Origin: Nitrospira japonica
GTDB lineage: Bacteria; Nitrospirota; Thermodesulfovibrionia; Thermodesulfovibrionales; SM23-35
Direction: 5' to 3'
NCBI GenBank assembly: GCA_020725385.1
Contig: DYFC01000008.1
Location: 1 to 52,054 of the forward strand
Length of the DNA: 52,054 bases
The position numbers were made by a program, and so were the translations under genes. Positions 1 to 8,618 of the stretch are shown in pieces. Positions within the stretch are counted from its first letter, which is position 1. Every line of letters starts with the position of its first letter. The notes under the pieces are model-generated. The model had not been told where the DNA came from, made no database searches, and saw nothing but the letters and a program-made list of their open reading frames with translations.

Positions 1-66
<66 letters not shown>

Positions 67-100
67 ATAACTCAAAACTATTAACGTGGCCCTGCTTTTT

Positions 101-116
101 AGTTTTCAAAGAACAA
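101..116 (-). promoter_or_regulatory. boxA-like antitermination element in the rRNA leader
   Basis: On the minus strand this reads TTGTTCTTTGAAAACT, close to the boxA motif (TGYTCTTT) that recruits NusB-S10 to rRNA leaders. It lies about 40 nt before the 16S 5' end, where bacterial rrn leaders usually carry it. The nusB gene itself is in this window (21416-21826). Confidence 0.6.
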
Positions 117-188
117 CTTAAGTAATTGATAATATAGTTTCGATTACTTAAGAAAAATTTAGGCTATACCAAAACATATAGCATAGCC
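117..188 (-). promoter_or_regulatory. Two stem-loops in the rRNA leader
   Basis: CTTAAGTAAT (117-126) pairs perfectly with ATTACTTAAG (143-152), and GGCTAT (162-167) pairs with ATAGCC (183-188). Both would form hairpins in the 16S leader RNA. They may be part of the RNase III processing stalk, whose other strand would lie 3' of 16S and outside the window, or independent leader hairpins. Confidence 0.4.
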
Positions 189-402
189 TGCTAATTTTCA
201 AATAACCTAAAGTAAGATTAAGACAATAATTCTATAAATTAAATCCTTTTTCTTACCCCTTAATTATAGAATAGCATTTTTTTTTAGTTAGTCAATACTA
301 AAAATACAAAGAAATTAGAAATTTAAACAAAATAATATCTATTTTTTGATAATAAGATTAAAAATCTCTATTTTTTATTGTTTTTTACAAAACAAAACCC
401 TT
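189..402. other. AT-rich region upstream of the rRNA operon
   Basis: No ORF or RNA gene is visible here. A minus-strand TATAAT lies at 263-268, preceded by a run of nine A (minus strand) and a TTGACT at 290-295. The 21-nt spacing between them is too long for a standard sigma-70 pair, so the rrn promoter is only suggested. The A-tracts could act as UP-element-like sequence. Confidence 0.35.
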
Positions 403-422
403 TTGGTAAAATTTTTTACCAA
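403..422 (-). terminator. Palindrome after the hydrolase gene, possible terminator
   Basis: TTGGTAAAA (403-411) is the exact reverse complement of TTTTACCAA (414-422). It lies ~34 nt downstream of the stop codon at 456. On the minus strand it is followed by AAAAGGGTTTTGTTTTG, a broken T tract. It is a weak rho-independent terminator at best, but well placed to end the 3663-456 transcript before the rRNA operon. Confidence 0.4.
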
Positions 423-455
423 TATACTATCACGCTTTAATTTCTAACATTATAA

Positions 456-1073
456 TCAAAAACTAAAGAAATTATCAACTTTTTCTTTACCAATAGTAGT
501 TTCTGGTCCATGCCCGGGCATAACTATTGTTTCTTCTGGAAGTTTCATAAGCTCTTTGAAAGATTTTTTAAGTTTTTCAATATCTCCACCCGGCAGATCC
601 GTTCTTCCTACAGAACCGTAAAATAATGTATCCCCGGAAAATAATACCCCTTCACCTAAAAGACATATTCCACCCGGGCTATGTCCCGGGGTATGTATTG
701 CTTTAAATTCAATTTCCCCAATTGTAAAAATATCACCATTTGAAACAAATTTATCCGGCACAGGTAACGGGTCCAGTTCAAATCCCCACATAACTCCTTG
801 TTTTTGGATGTTATTATATAAATTAAGGTCATCTTTATGGATAACAATACTTGCTCCTGTTGCTTTTTTAATATCAGATATTACTGCTATATGATCAAAA
901 TGGCAATGAGTACAAACAATATATTTCAGAATTAAATTATTTCCCTTGATATAATCAATAAGCAAATCCGGTTCATCACCCGGGTCTATTATTAATGCTT
1001 CTTTTGATTTTTCATCTGAAACAATATAACAATTAGTTTCAAGCGGACCAACAGCAAATTTCTCGATTAACAT
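456..1073 (-). CDS. MBL-fold metallo-hydrolase (glyoxalase II-like)
   Basis: The 205-residue cytoplasmic protein has the metallo-beta-lactamase metal motif THCHFDH at residues 55-61. It also has the later ligands HTPGHSPGG, the FSGDTLF aspartate and a C-terminal MPGHG histidine, so the two-metal site looks complete. The length and motifs match the YcbL/GloB-like hydrolases that cleave thioesters such as acyl-glutathione. The real substrate cannot be read from sequence, and a persulfide dioxygenase relative is an alternative. A GGGGG Shine-Dalgarno precedes the ATG by about 6 nt. It is the last gene of the run trkA-like, murJ, hydrolase, 14 nt after murJ. Confidence 0.85.
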   Translation of the reverse strand: MLIEKFAVGPLETNCYIVSDEKSKEALIIDPGDEPDLLIDYIKGNNLILKYIVCTHCHFDHIAVISDIKKATGASIVIHKDDLNLYNNIQKQGVMWGFELDPLPVPDKFVSNGDIFTIGEIEFKAIHTPGHSPGGICLLGEGVLFSGDTLFYGSVGRTDLPGGDIEKLKKSFKELMKLPEETIVMPGHGPETTIGKEKVDNFFSF

Positions 1074-1087
1074 TTTTCCCCCTTGAA

Positions 1088-2662
1088 TTATTTTTTTACC
1101 CGCTTTCTAATCATACCATATAGATAATAAAATTCATCGCTTTTAAATAACCTCGTTATTATTAAATAGATTGTAAAGCAAATAAAAACTGTACCAAATA
1201 ATAATAAAGTCTTTATAAAAGTATTTCCTGATGTCTTCCATAAAGTTCCATGAAGCAACATCCATCCTGTTAGCCCCATTAATATAGAAGCAAAAAGAGA
1301 TTTCATGAATGATAAAGATATCTTCTGCCAATCGATTCTGCCAAGTTTTTTGTTTAAAAAATAAGATAGAACAGATATATTAACCCATGATGCTAAAGAA
1401 TTTGCTAAGGCAAGCCCCATATAACTTAGGAAATTCATTAATACAATGCTTAATAAAATATTTACTGATACTGCAAGAATAGCGACTTTAACAGGCGTTC
1501 TGGTATCCTGCATTGAATAGAAGCAGGATGTAATTACTCTCACGCCGACTATCGACCATATGCCAAGTGAATAGAACATAAGGGCATAAGAAGTACCCAA
1601 AGTTGCAGCATAATCAAATTGTCCTCTTTGAAACAATAAATTCACGATTGGTTCATTAAGAGCAATAAGTCCTGTCATCGCAGGGATTGTAATAAAAAAA
1701 AGCAATCTTAATGCAAAAGAAAAATCCTCTCCAAGTTTTTTGTAATCTCCTCTTACAGAATGTTCGGATAGAGTGGGTAAGACAGCCATCCCCATTGCAA
1801 CACCAAAAATCCCTATCGGGAATTGAATTAATCTCATTGAATAGTAAAGATATGTAATACTTCCTTCTGAAAGATAAGAAGCAAGAATAGTACTTATAAA
1901 AATATTAATCTGAGCCACAGCCATTCCTGCTGTTGCAGGTAATATTAACAAAGCCATTTTCTTTAATCCCGGATTCCTAAAATCAAAATTAAATTTGAGT
2001 GAATATCCATTCTTAAAAAAAGAGGGCAACTGAAATACAAATTGAACAAAACCACCGAGAGCAACTCCTATGGCAACAGCAACAATTGGCTGGGACATTC
2101 TCTGTACAAGAGTTAATACTGTTATGATTACTGTTATATTCAGCATTGCAGGAGCTAAGGACGGGATGAAAAAAATATGTTTCGTATTCAAAGCACCCAT
2201 TATTAAAGAAGCAAGGCTTATAAATAATAAAAATGGCAACATAATTCTTGTAAGAATTACTGTTAAAGAAAATTTGCTGGCAATAGGGATAAAACCTGGA
2301 GCTATAATTGAAACGATCGATGGCGAGAAAATAACGCCAATAAAACATATAAGACCGACAAATACCAAAATGAAAGTAAAAGTTGTTCTGACAAGGCGTT
2401 TTGCTTCTTCCTCGCCATGCTTTGTATGATATTCTGTTAGTACAGGGATAAAAGCTGAAGACATGGAACCTTCAGCAAATAATTCTCTTAATAAGTTTGG
2501 TATTCTAAAAGCTACAAAAAACGCATCAGCAGTTCCTGTTGCACCGAATATTCCTGCAAGAATCATGTCCTTAACATAGCCAAGAATCCTGCTTATAAAA
2601 GTGGCGATGGACATAAGTCCTGCAGCTTTTATTATGTGGCCTTTTCTTTCAGTTGAAGTCAT
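1088..2662 (-). CDS. murJ: Lipid II flippase MurJ (MviN family)
   Basis: The 524-residue polytopic membrane protein has the MurJ/MviN fold. Its N-terminus reads AAGLMSIATFISRILGYVKD, the family hallmark, followed by ADAFFVAFRIPNLLRELFAEG. About 14 hydrophobic segments follow. MurJ moves lipid II across the inner membrane for peptidoglycan synthesis, which fits with the mre/mrdA/rodA genes elsewhere in the window. The length is normal for the family. It starts 14 nt after the upstream channel gene. No clear Shine-Dalgarno is visible before the ATG, so it may rely on translational coupling. Confidence 0.95.
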   Translation of the reverse strand: MTSTERKGHIIKAAGLMSIATFISRILGYVKDMILAGIFGATGTADAFFVAFRIPNLLRELFAEGSMSSAFIPVLTEYHTKHGEEEAKRLVRTTFTFILVFVGLICFIGVIFSPSIVSIIAPGFIPIASKFSLTVILTRIMLPFLLFISLASLIMGALNTKHIFFIPSLAPAMLNITVIITVLTLVQRMSQPIVAVAIGVALGGFVQFVFQLPSFFKNGYSLKFNFDFRNPGLKKMALLILPATAGMAVAQINIFISTILASYLSEGSITYLYYSMRLIQFPIGIFGVAMGMAVLPTLSEHSVRGDYKKLGEDFSFALRLLFFITIPAMTGLIALNEPIVNLLFQRGQFDYAATLGTSYALMFYSLGIWSIVGVRVITSCFYSMQDTRTPVKVAILAVSVNILLSIVLMNFLSYMGLALANSLASWVNISVLSYFLNKKLGRIDWQKISLSFMKSLFASILMGLTGWMLLHGTLWKTSGNTFIKTLLLFGTVFICFTIYLIITRLFKSDEFYYLYGMIRKRVKK

Positions 2663-2676
2663 TAGATATGAATATT

Positions 2677-3663
2677 CTAAACAATATTTTTGATCTTTCT
2701 GATGCTTTCGGTTTCTCCTATCAGTATTACAGCATCTCCAGAGTTAATTAGTTCTTCATTAGAAGGATTAAATAAATATTTATCACCTTTTCTTAATGCT
2801 ACCACAGCAACTCCTCTCTGGGTAAGGAGTCCGGAATCCTTTAAACTTTTTCCACAATAAATAGAATCATCTGAAATAATAATATCTTCAACCCTGTAAA
2901 CCTGGTCATATTCTTTCAGCATTTTATCAAGAAAATTTACAGCAGCAGGTCTTACCATCTCGGAAGCCATCCTTAACCCTCCAATAAATAATGGCCTTAC
3001 AACTCCATCAGCACCTGCTTTTCTCATTTTGTGCTCTGATTCTCTTTCATTTGCTTTTGAAATTATTCTCATTTTAGGATTTATTTCTCTTGCAGATAAT
3101 ATAAGGAGAAGATTATCTGCGTCATTTGGAAGTGCACAAAATAATCCTTTTGCATGTTCTACATTTGCTGCTTTTAGAACCTCATAACTCGTTGCATCAC
3201 CTTTTATATGTAATATTTCTTTTTCTAATAATTCTCTACAGGCTTCCTCGTCCTTTTCGATAGCGACATGGGGTCTTTTTGTATTTCGCATTTCATAAAT
3301 TATATGTTTACCGATTCTTCCTGTACCACATATTATATAATGGTCTTTTAATTTCGCTATCTGTTTTTCCATCTTTCGCCTCCTTAATAATTCATTAAGT
3401 TCGCCTTCAACTAAAAAAGCTGTAAAAGTTGAAATGCCGAACATCAGTACACCTGCTCCAAATATGATTAAAAAAATAGTAAAAATCCTGCCATGCGTTG
3501 AGAGCGGATAAACTTCCATATAACCAACTGAAGCAATTGTGATTACTGTCATATAAAGAGAATCGAGGAAACCCCAGTGCTCTATAAGCATATATCCCAA
3601 CACACCGGTACTAAAAACACACATCAACAAAAAAAAAGCTATTAAAAGTCTTCTGGTTCTCAT
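2677..3663 (-). CDS. Two-TM potassium channel with TrkA-N (RCK) and TrkA-C domains
   Basis: This is a 328-residue MthK-like protein. It has a first TM helix (about 7-27), a pore loop (about 38-50) and a second TM helix (about 60-85). These are followed by a Rossmann TrkA-N domain (HYIICGTGRIGKH at about 108-120) and a C-terminal TrkA-C domain (about 245-328). It should gate K+ flux in the inner membrane in response to a nucleotide or ion. The selectivity filter reads S45-V-G-Y-M49-E instead of TVGYG-D/E, so the second glycine is replaced by methionine. A candidate promoter places the transcript start at or next to the ATG. Confidence 0.85.
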   Translation of the reverse strand: MRTRRLLIAFFLLMCVFSTGVLGYMLIEHWGFLDSLYMTVITIASVGYMEVYPLSTHGRIFTIFLIIFGAGVLMFGISTFTAFLVEGELNELLRRRKMEKQIAKLKDHYIICGTGRIGKHIIYEMRNTKRPHVAIEKDEEACRELLEKEILHIKGDATSYEVLKAANVEHAKGLFCALPNDADNLLLILSAREINPKMRIISKANERESEHKMRKAGADGVVRPLFIGGLRMASEMVRPAAVNFLDKMLKEYDQVYRVEDIIISDDSIYCGKSLKDSGLLTQRGVAVVALRKGDKYLFNPSNEELINSGDAVILIGETESIRKIKNIV

Positions 3664-3670
3664 TATGAGG

Positions 3671-3679
3671 ATTATAACA
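3671..3679 (-). promoter_or_regulatory. Extended -10 promoter of the channel gene
   Basis: The minus strand reads TGT-TATAAT with the TATAAT at 3671-3676. Only 7 nt separate the box from the ATG at 3663, so transcription would start at about the A of the start codon. There is no good -35 hexamer and no Shine-Dalgarno. A leaderless mRNA is inferred. Confidence 0.5.
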
Positions 3680-3734
3680 GAAAAAATATGGGAATTTATA
3701 AATTATCTAACTTTTTTTTCTCCTAATATTTTCA

Positions 3735-3763
3735 TTGACAACATCCTGTCTATTGAATTAAAC
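3735..3763 (+). promoter_or_regulatory. Candidate promoter of the efflux operon
   Basis: A perfect TTGACA (3735-3740) is followed after 17 nt by TTAAAC (3758-3763), a poor -10 match. A start near 3770 would leave a leader of under 10 nt before the ATG at 3779. The operator palindromes begin immediately downstream, which supports a regulated promoter here. Confidence 0.45.
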
Positions 3764-3793
3764 TGAACATAGGTTCATATGAACAAGCGTTCA
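3764..3793 (+). promoter_or_regulatory. Tandem TetR operator overlapping the tetR start codon
   Basis: The palindrome TGAAC-N4-GTTCA occurs twice, at 3764-3777 and 3780-3793. The copies are 2 bp apart, so the centres are 16 bp apart, and the second contains part of the start codon and first codons of the regulator. GTTC-ATAT-GAAC between them is also palindromic. The position, symmetry and duplication suggest the binding site of the adjacent TetR-type repressor, with autoregulation. The assignment is inferred. Confidence 0.65.
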
Positions 3794-4363
3794 GGTATAG
3801 AAACAAAAAAACGTATCCTTGAGGCATCAATGGATGTATTCTCACGTAAAGGGTATGCCGCAGCCAATATTAGAGAAATCGCGAAAACCGCTCAAATAAG
3901 CATCGGGACTATTTATATATATTTTAAAAACAAGGAAGAACTTTACCAAAATCTTATAGAAAATAAAAAAAAGGAACTTACGGACAGAATCGTTGCAATG
4001 TCTCCTGGAAAAAAATCCGCCTCTGAAGCCTTAAAGGAATTTATCAGAGTTCATCTCGAATATGCTGTTAGACACAGGGAATTTATTCTTTTACATATCA
4101 GGGAACATGGGTTTTCTTTCGGGATTGAAAAAAAGAGGGCTTTTTTTAATCAGCAAATCGAGATTATAGAAAGAATAATTAAAAATGGGATTAAATCCGG
4201 TGAGTTCAGGAAGTCTAATTCAGTAGATGTTGCAAGAATTATTATGGCAACGCTAAGAGGAATAATTCTGACAATAGCTCTGGATAATGTAAACATAAAG
4301 CCAGAAGCATTGAGTGATTTTATCTTATGTGCACTTCTGAAGAAAGAATATGGTAAGAAATAA
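3779..4363 (+). CDS. TetR/AcrR-family transcriptional regulator
   Basis: The 194-residue protein has an N-terminal TetR helix-turn-helix (residues about 10-55). Its recognition helix region is ISIGTIYIYFKNKEELY, and a helical ligand-binding/dimer domain follows. It is the first gene of a seven-gene efflux operon and ends 24 nt before the RND adaptor, so it most likely represses its own operon until a toxic ligand binds. AGG at 3771-3773 is the only ribosome-binding candidate for the ATG at 3779. The tandem palindrome across the start codon is its probable operator. The ligand is unknown. Confidence 0.9.
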   Translation: MNKRSGIETKKRILEASMDVFSRKGYAAANIREIAKTAQISIGTIYIYFKNKEELYQNLIENKKKELTDRIVAMSPGKKSASEALKEFIRVHLEYAVRHREFILLHIREHGFSFGIEKKRAFFNQQIEIIERIIKNGIKSGEFRKSNSVDVARIIMATLRGIILTIALDNVNIKPEALSDFILCALLKKEYGKK

Positions 4364-4387
4364 TATCTTTTAACGAGGTTCAATAAA

Positions 4388-5515
4388 ATGCAAAGAGTAT
4401 CGCAGAAGAGTTTATATTTAATTTCAATATCTTTAATTTTATTTATATTTCTGCCTTCTTGTAAAAGCAAACAACCTCCACCCCAAAAACCGCCTGTAGC
4501 AGTTACTGCATTCTACGTAGAGCAAAAACCAATGCCTGTTCAGATAAAGGCAATTGGGAATGTTGAAGCTTATTCTCAAGTTTCGGTTAAATCACAGATT
4601 GGTGGCATTCTGACCAGAGTACATTTTAAAGAAGGTCAGTTTGTAAAGAAAGGTGAATTGCTTTTTACCATTGACCCAGCACCATATGAAGCAGCACTTA
4701 AGCAGGCTAAGGCAAATCTTGCCCGTGATATTGCACAATTGCAAAATGCACGAACTGAAGTGGCACGTTATGGAGAACTTGTAAAAAAAGGATATATAGC
4801 AGCCTCGCAATTTGACCAAATAAAAACAAATGCTGATGCACTTGAAGCAGCAGTTAAAGCTGATGAAGCAATAGTAGAAAATGCAACTCTTCAATTAAAG
4901 TATTGCTATATCCATTCACCAATTTCGGGGAAAGCAGGAAGTTTAATTGTTCATGAAGGAAATCTTATAAAAGCGAATGCAGATACTCCGATGGTAATAA
5001 TAAATCAGATACAACCTGTTTATGTTACTTTCAGCGTTCCCGAACAATTTCTTCCCGAGATAAAAAAATATATGTCTGCGGGGAAAGTTAAGACGCAGGT
5101 ATTTATAAATAAAGATACCGAACATCCTGTTGAAGGCATTTTGACTTTTATTGAAAATGCTGTTGACCCGGATACCGGAACAATAAAACTCAAATCAATT
5201 TTCAATAACAATGATAATCGGCTCTGGCCCGGACAATTTGTTGATATTTTAATTCAGCTAACAATACAAAAAGATGCTTTGGTAATTCCTTCAAAAGCAG
5301 TTATGACAGGACAAAGCGGGCAGTTTGTTTATGTTATAAAAAATGATCTAACAGTTGAAAACAGACCTGTTATTATTTCGAGAACCATCGGAGATGAATC
5401 TGTTATAGAAAAGGGCTTAGAGCCAGGAGAAAAAGTTGTTACAGATGGACAAATGAGACTTGTACCGGGTTCAAAGGTACAGGAAAAAGAATCCACTGAA
5501 AGCATTAAACAATGA
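4388..5515 (+). CDS. RND efflux periplasmic adaptor lipoprotein (AcrA/MexA-like)
   Basis: This is a 375-residue membrane-fusion protein. A signal peptide ends in a lipobox (FLPSC, lipidated Cys25), so it is anchored to the inner membrane. It has a barrel-sandwich (lipoyl-like) domain around residues 60-95 and 165-205, an alpha-hairpin between them, and beta-barrel and membrane-proximal domains to about 360. Its stop overlaps the start of the transporter gene by 4 nt (ATGA), which indicates translational coupling. It should join the RND transporter to TolC. The family is certain; which drugs it handles is not known. Confidence 0.92.
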   Translation: MQRVSQKSLYLISISLILFIFLPSCKSKQPPPQKPPVAVTAFYVEQKPMPVQIKAIGNVEAYSQVSVKSQIGGILTRVHFKEGQFVKKGELLFTIDPAPYEAALKQAKANLARDIAQLQNARTEVARYGELVKKGYIAASQFDQIKTNADALEAAVKADEAIVENATLQLKYCYIHSPISGKAGSLIVHEGNLIKANADTPMVIINQIQPVYVTFSVPEQFLPEIKKYMSAGKVKTQVFINKDTEHPVEGILTFIENAVDPDTGTIKLKSIFNNNDNRLWPGQFVDILIQLTIQKDALVIPSKAVMTGQSGQFVYVIKNDLTVENRPVIISRTIGDESVIEKGLEPGEKVVTDGQMRLVPGSKVQEKESTESIKQ

Positions 5516-8500
5516 ATATTTCTGAAATCTTTATTCGCAGACCTGTAATGACAACACTTGTAATGCTGGCATTATTGCTTGCCGGCATAGCTGGCTATAG
5601 ACTTCTTCCTGTTAGTGACCTGCCAAATGTTGATTTTCCTACAATACAGGTGAGTGCAAATCTTCCAGGAGCAAGCCCCGAGACAATGGCTTCTGCTGTG
5701 GCAACCCCTCTTGAAAGAGAGTTTTCGACAATAGCAGGACTTGATTCAATGACATCCACAAACGCTCTCGGTATAACTAACATAACTTTGCAATTTGACC
5801 TTAGCAGAGATATTGACGCTGCTGCCCAGGATGTTCAGGCAATGATTGCTAAGGCACAGAGGCAACTGCCGCGTGATATGCCAAGTCCGCCCTCATATAG
5901 AAAAGTTAATCCTGCTGACCAGCCTGTTCTATATCTTGCACTCAGTTCTCCAACTCTGCCTTTATCAACAGTCAATGAATATGCTGATACATTTATTGCA
6001 CAACGTATTTCAATGATAAATGGAGTAGCACAGGTGCAAATATTTGGTTCACAGAAATATGCTGTTAGAGCTCAACTTGATCCAAAAGCTCTTGCATCAC
6101 GGAAAATAGGTATTGATGAAGTAGCAGATGCAATTGATAAAGGAAATGTTAATCTTCCAACAGGAACATTGTACGGTCCGGATAAGGCATTTGTAATTCA
6201 AGCTTCCGGTCAATTATACAACGCCGCAGATTTTAGGCCATTAATAGTAGCATATCGTAATGGTTCACCTGTACGGCTTGAAGAGATAGGGAATGTTATT
6301 GATAGTGTTGAAAATGACAAAATAGCAAGCTGGTATAATGATACAAGAGCAATTGTACTTGCTATACAAAGGCAGCCAGGAACAAATACTGTTGAAGTAG
6401 TAGATTCAATTAAAAAACTTTTGCCTGTTTTCCGTAGCCAGATGCCTGAATCTGTTAATCTCAATATACTTTATGATCGTTCAGTATCTATAAGAAATTC
6501 AGTTAATGACGTTAAATTTACTCTTATTCTTTCTATATCTCTTGTTGTAATGGTTATATTTCTTTTCCTCAGAAATCTTTCTGCTACTATAATTCCGAGT
6601 CTTGCACTTCCTTTGTCTATAGTTTTTACTTTTGCTGTAATGTATGTGCTTGGATTCAGTCTTGATAATCTTTCTTTAATGGCTTTGGTTCTTGCAGTAG
6701 GTTTTATTGTTGATGATGCAATTGTAATGCTTGAAAATATTGTAAGACATATCGAAAAAGGAGAAGGCGTTTTTGAAGCTGCGCTTAAAGGTTCAAAAGA
6801 AATATGGTTTACGATTCTTTCAATGACAATCTCGCTTGTAGCGGTTTTTATCCCTGTTTTTTTTATGAGCGGTTTGCTCGGAAGGCTTCTTCATGAATTT
6901 GCAGTTACAATCGGTGTTTCTATTCTTGTCTCGGGTTTTGTTTCATTGAGTTTAACTCCAATGCTTTGCAGCAGATTCTTAAGACCTGCTTCTTCTGAAA
7001 AACATGGGAAATTGTATATTGTTTTAGAACACTTCTTTAACTCAATGCTATCAGCATATCAGAGAAGCTTGAAATTTGTTCTCAGGCACAAATTAGCTAC
7101 GATGATTATTACTTTGATAACTTTAATTATTACAATATATATGTTTGCAGTTATTCCAAAAGGTTTTCTTCCGAGTGAGGATACAGGGCAGATTTTTGCT
7201 TTTACTGAGGCACAACAGGGAATATCATTTGACTCAATGGTAAAGCATCAAAAAGAGCTTGCATCAGTCGTTAAACAAGACCCAAATGTTGATTCATTTA
7301 TGTCATCTGTTGGTGCAGGAGGACCAAGTGTTGCAAGTAATTCAGGTAGAATTTTTATAAGACTCAAACCCCGTTCGGAGCGAGAATTGAGTGCTGATGA
7401 AATAATTCAGGAATTAAGGAAAAAAGTATCAAAGGTGATAGGAATAAATATGTATATGCAGAATTTGCCACCAATTCGTATAGGAGGGCAGCTAACTAAA
7501 AGTCAGTACCAATTCACTTTACAAAGTCCTGATACCGAAGAGTTATATAAATATGCAGCAATATTTGAAGCAAAATTGAGAGAACTTCCCCAGTTCCAGG
7601 ATGTTACAACTGATTTGCAAATAAGCAATCCACAGGTAAATGTTGAAATTGACCGTGACAGGGCATCTGCATTGGGTATTACAGCAGGACAAATAGAACT
7701 CGCTTTGAGCGCAGCATATGCTTCAAGGCAGGCATCAACAATATATGCTCCCAATAATCAATACAGGGTTATTACTGAAGTTGAACCCCAATATCAGACA
7801 GATCCGGCATCATTATCTTTACTTTATGTAAGATCTTCTACCGGAAATCTTGTCCCATTAAATACAGTTGTAAGACCTGTAGAAAGCACAGGTCCTCTGA
7901 CTGTTAATCACCTCGGACAATTACCGGCTGTAACAATCTCGTACAATTTGAAACCAGGTGTTTCACTCGGAGAATCAACAGAAATAATTGAAAAATTAGC
8001 CCCTACTATTTTACCAACATCTATAACAACGAGCTTTCAGGGCACTGCACAAGCTTTTCAGGCTTCTACTGAAGGTTTATGGATCTTGCTTATAACATCT
8101 ATACTTGTTATTTATATCATTCTTGGTATTCTTTATGAAAGCTTCATACACCCATTGACTATACTTTCAGGATTGCCTTCGGCAGGATTTGGAGCTTTGC
8201 TTTTATTATTTCTTTTAAAAATGGAACTGAATGTATATGCATTTGTTGGAGTTATTATGCTTGTTGGTATAGTAAAGAAAAACGGTATCATGATGATAGA
8301 TTTTGCTTTATCAGCTCAGAGGAATCAAGGGATGAAACCGCTTGATGCAATTTACAATGGTTGCATTATAAGATTCAGGCCAATAATGATGACAACGATG
8401 TCAGCATTATTGGGTACTCTTCCAATCGCACTTGGTTTTGGTGCTGGTGCAGAAGCAAGAAGACCGCTTGGTATTGCAGTTGTTGGCGGATTGCTCGTAT

Positions 8501-8604
8501 CACAGGTTTTAACACTTTATGTTACTCCTGTTTTTTATATTTATATGGACAAACTGCAGGAGAAAATAAAAGCTCTTACAGGTGGAAACAAAACATCGAG
8601 CTAA
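5512..8604 (+). CDS. RND multidrug efflux transporter (HAE1, AcrB-like)
   Basis: This 1030-residue inner-membrane proton/drug antiporter has the standard RND arrangement: an N-terminal IFIRRPVMTTL motif, TM1, a large periplasmic loop, TM2-6, a second loop and TM7-12. The proton-relay Asp pair in TM4 is present (GFIVDDAIVMLENI). In TM10 the lysine-bearing VGIVKKNGIMMIDFA is also present. The sequence style is nearest to MdtB/MdtC-type and other HAE1 pumps. The length is normal, so it appears intact. It lies between the adaptor gene (4-nt overlap) and tolC (14-nt gap). Confidence 0.95.
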   Translation: MNISEIFIRRPVMTTLVMLALLLAGIAGYRLLPVSDLPNVDFPTIQVSANLPGASPETMASAVATPLEREFSTIAGLDSMTSTNALGITNITLQFDLSRDIDAAAQDVQAMIAKAQRQLPRDMPSPPSYRKVNPADQPVLYLALSSPTLPLSTVNEYADTFIAQRISMINGVAQVQIFGSQKYAVRAQLDPKALASRKIGIDEVADAIDKGNVNLPTGTLYGPDKAFVIQASGQLYNAADFRPLIVAYRNGSPVRLEEIGNVIDSVENDKIASWYNDTRAIVLAIQRQPGTNTVEVVDSIKKLLPVFRSQMPESVNLNILYDRSVSIRNSVNDVKFTLILSISLVVMVIFLFLRNLSATIIPSLALPLSIVFTFAVMYVLGFSLDNLSLMALVLAVGFIVDDAIVMLENIVRHIEKGEGVFEAALKGSKEIWFTILSMTISLVAVFIPVFFMSGLLGRLLHEFAVTIGVSILVSGFVSLSLTPMLCSRFLRPASSEKHGKLYIVLEHFFNSMLSAYQRSLKFVLRHKLATMIITLITLIITIYMFAVIPKGFLPSEDTGQIFAFTEAQQGISFDSMVKHQKELASVVKQDPNVDSFMSSVGAGGPSVASNSGRIFIRLKPRSERELSADEIIQELRKKVSKVIGINMYMQNLPPIRIGGQLTKSQYQFTLQSPDTEELYKYAAIFEAKLRELPQFQDVTTDLQISNPQVNVEIDRDRASALGITAGQIELALSAAYASRQASTIYAPNNQYRVITEVEPQYQTDPASLSLLYVRSSTGNLVPLNTVVRPVESTGPLTVNHLGQLPAVTISYNLKPGVSLGESTEIIEKLAPTILPTSITTSFQGTAQAFQASTEGLWILLITSILVIYIILGILYESFIHPLTILSGLPSAGFGALLLLFLLKMELNVYAFVGVIMLVGIVKKNGIMMIDFALSAQRNQGMKPLDAIYNGCIIRFRPIMMTTMSALLGTLPIALGFGAGAEARRPLGIAVVGGLLVSQVLTLYVTPVFYIYMDKLQEKIKALTGGNKTSS

Positions 8605-8618
8605 TGAAGGAGGGTTAA

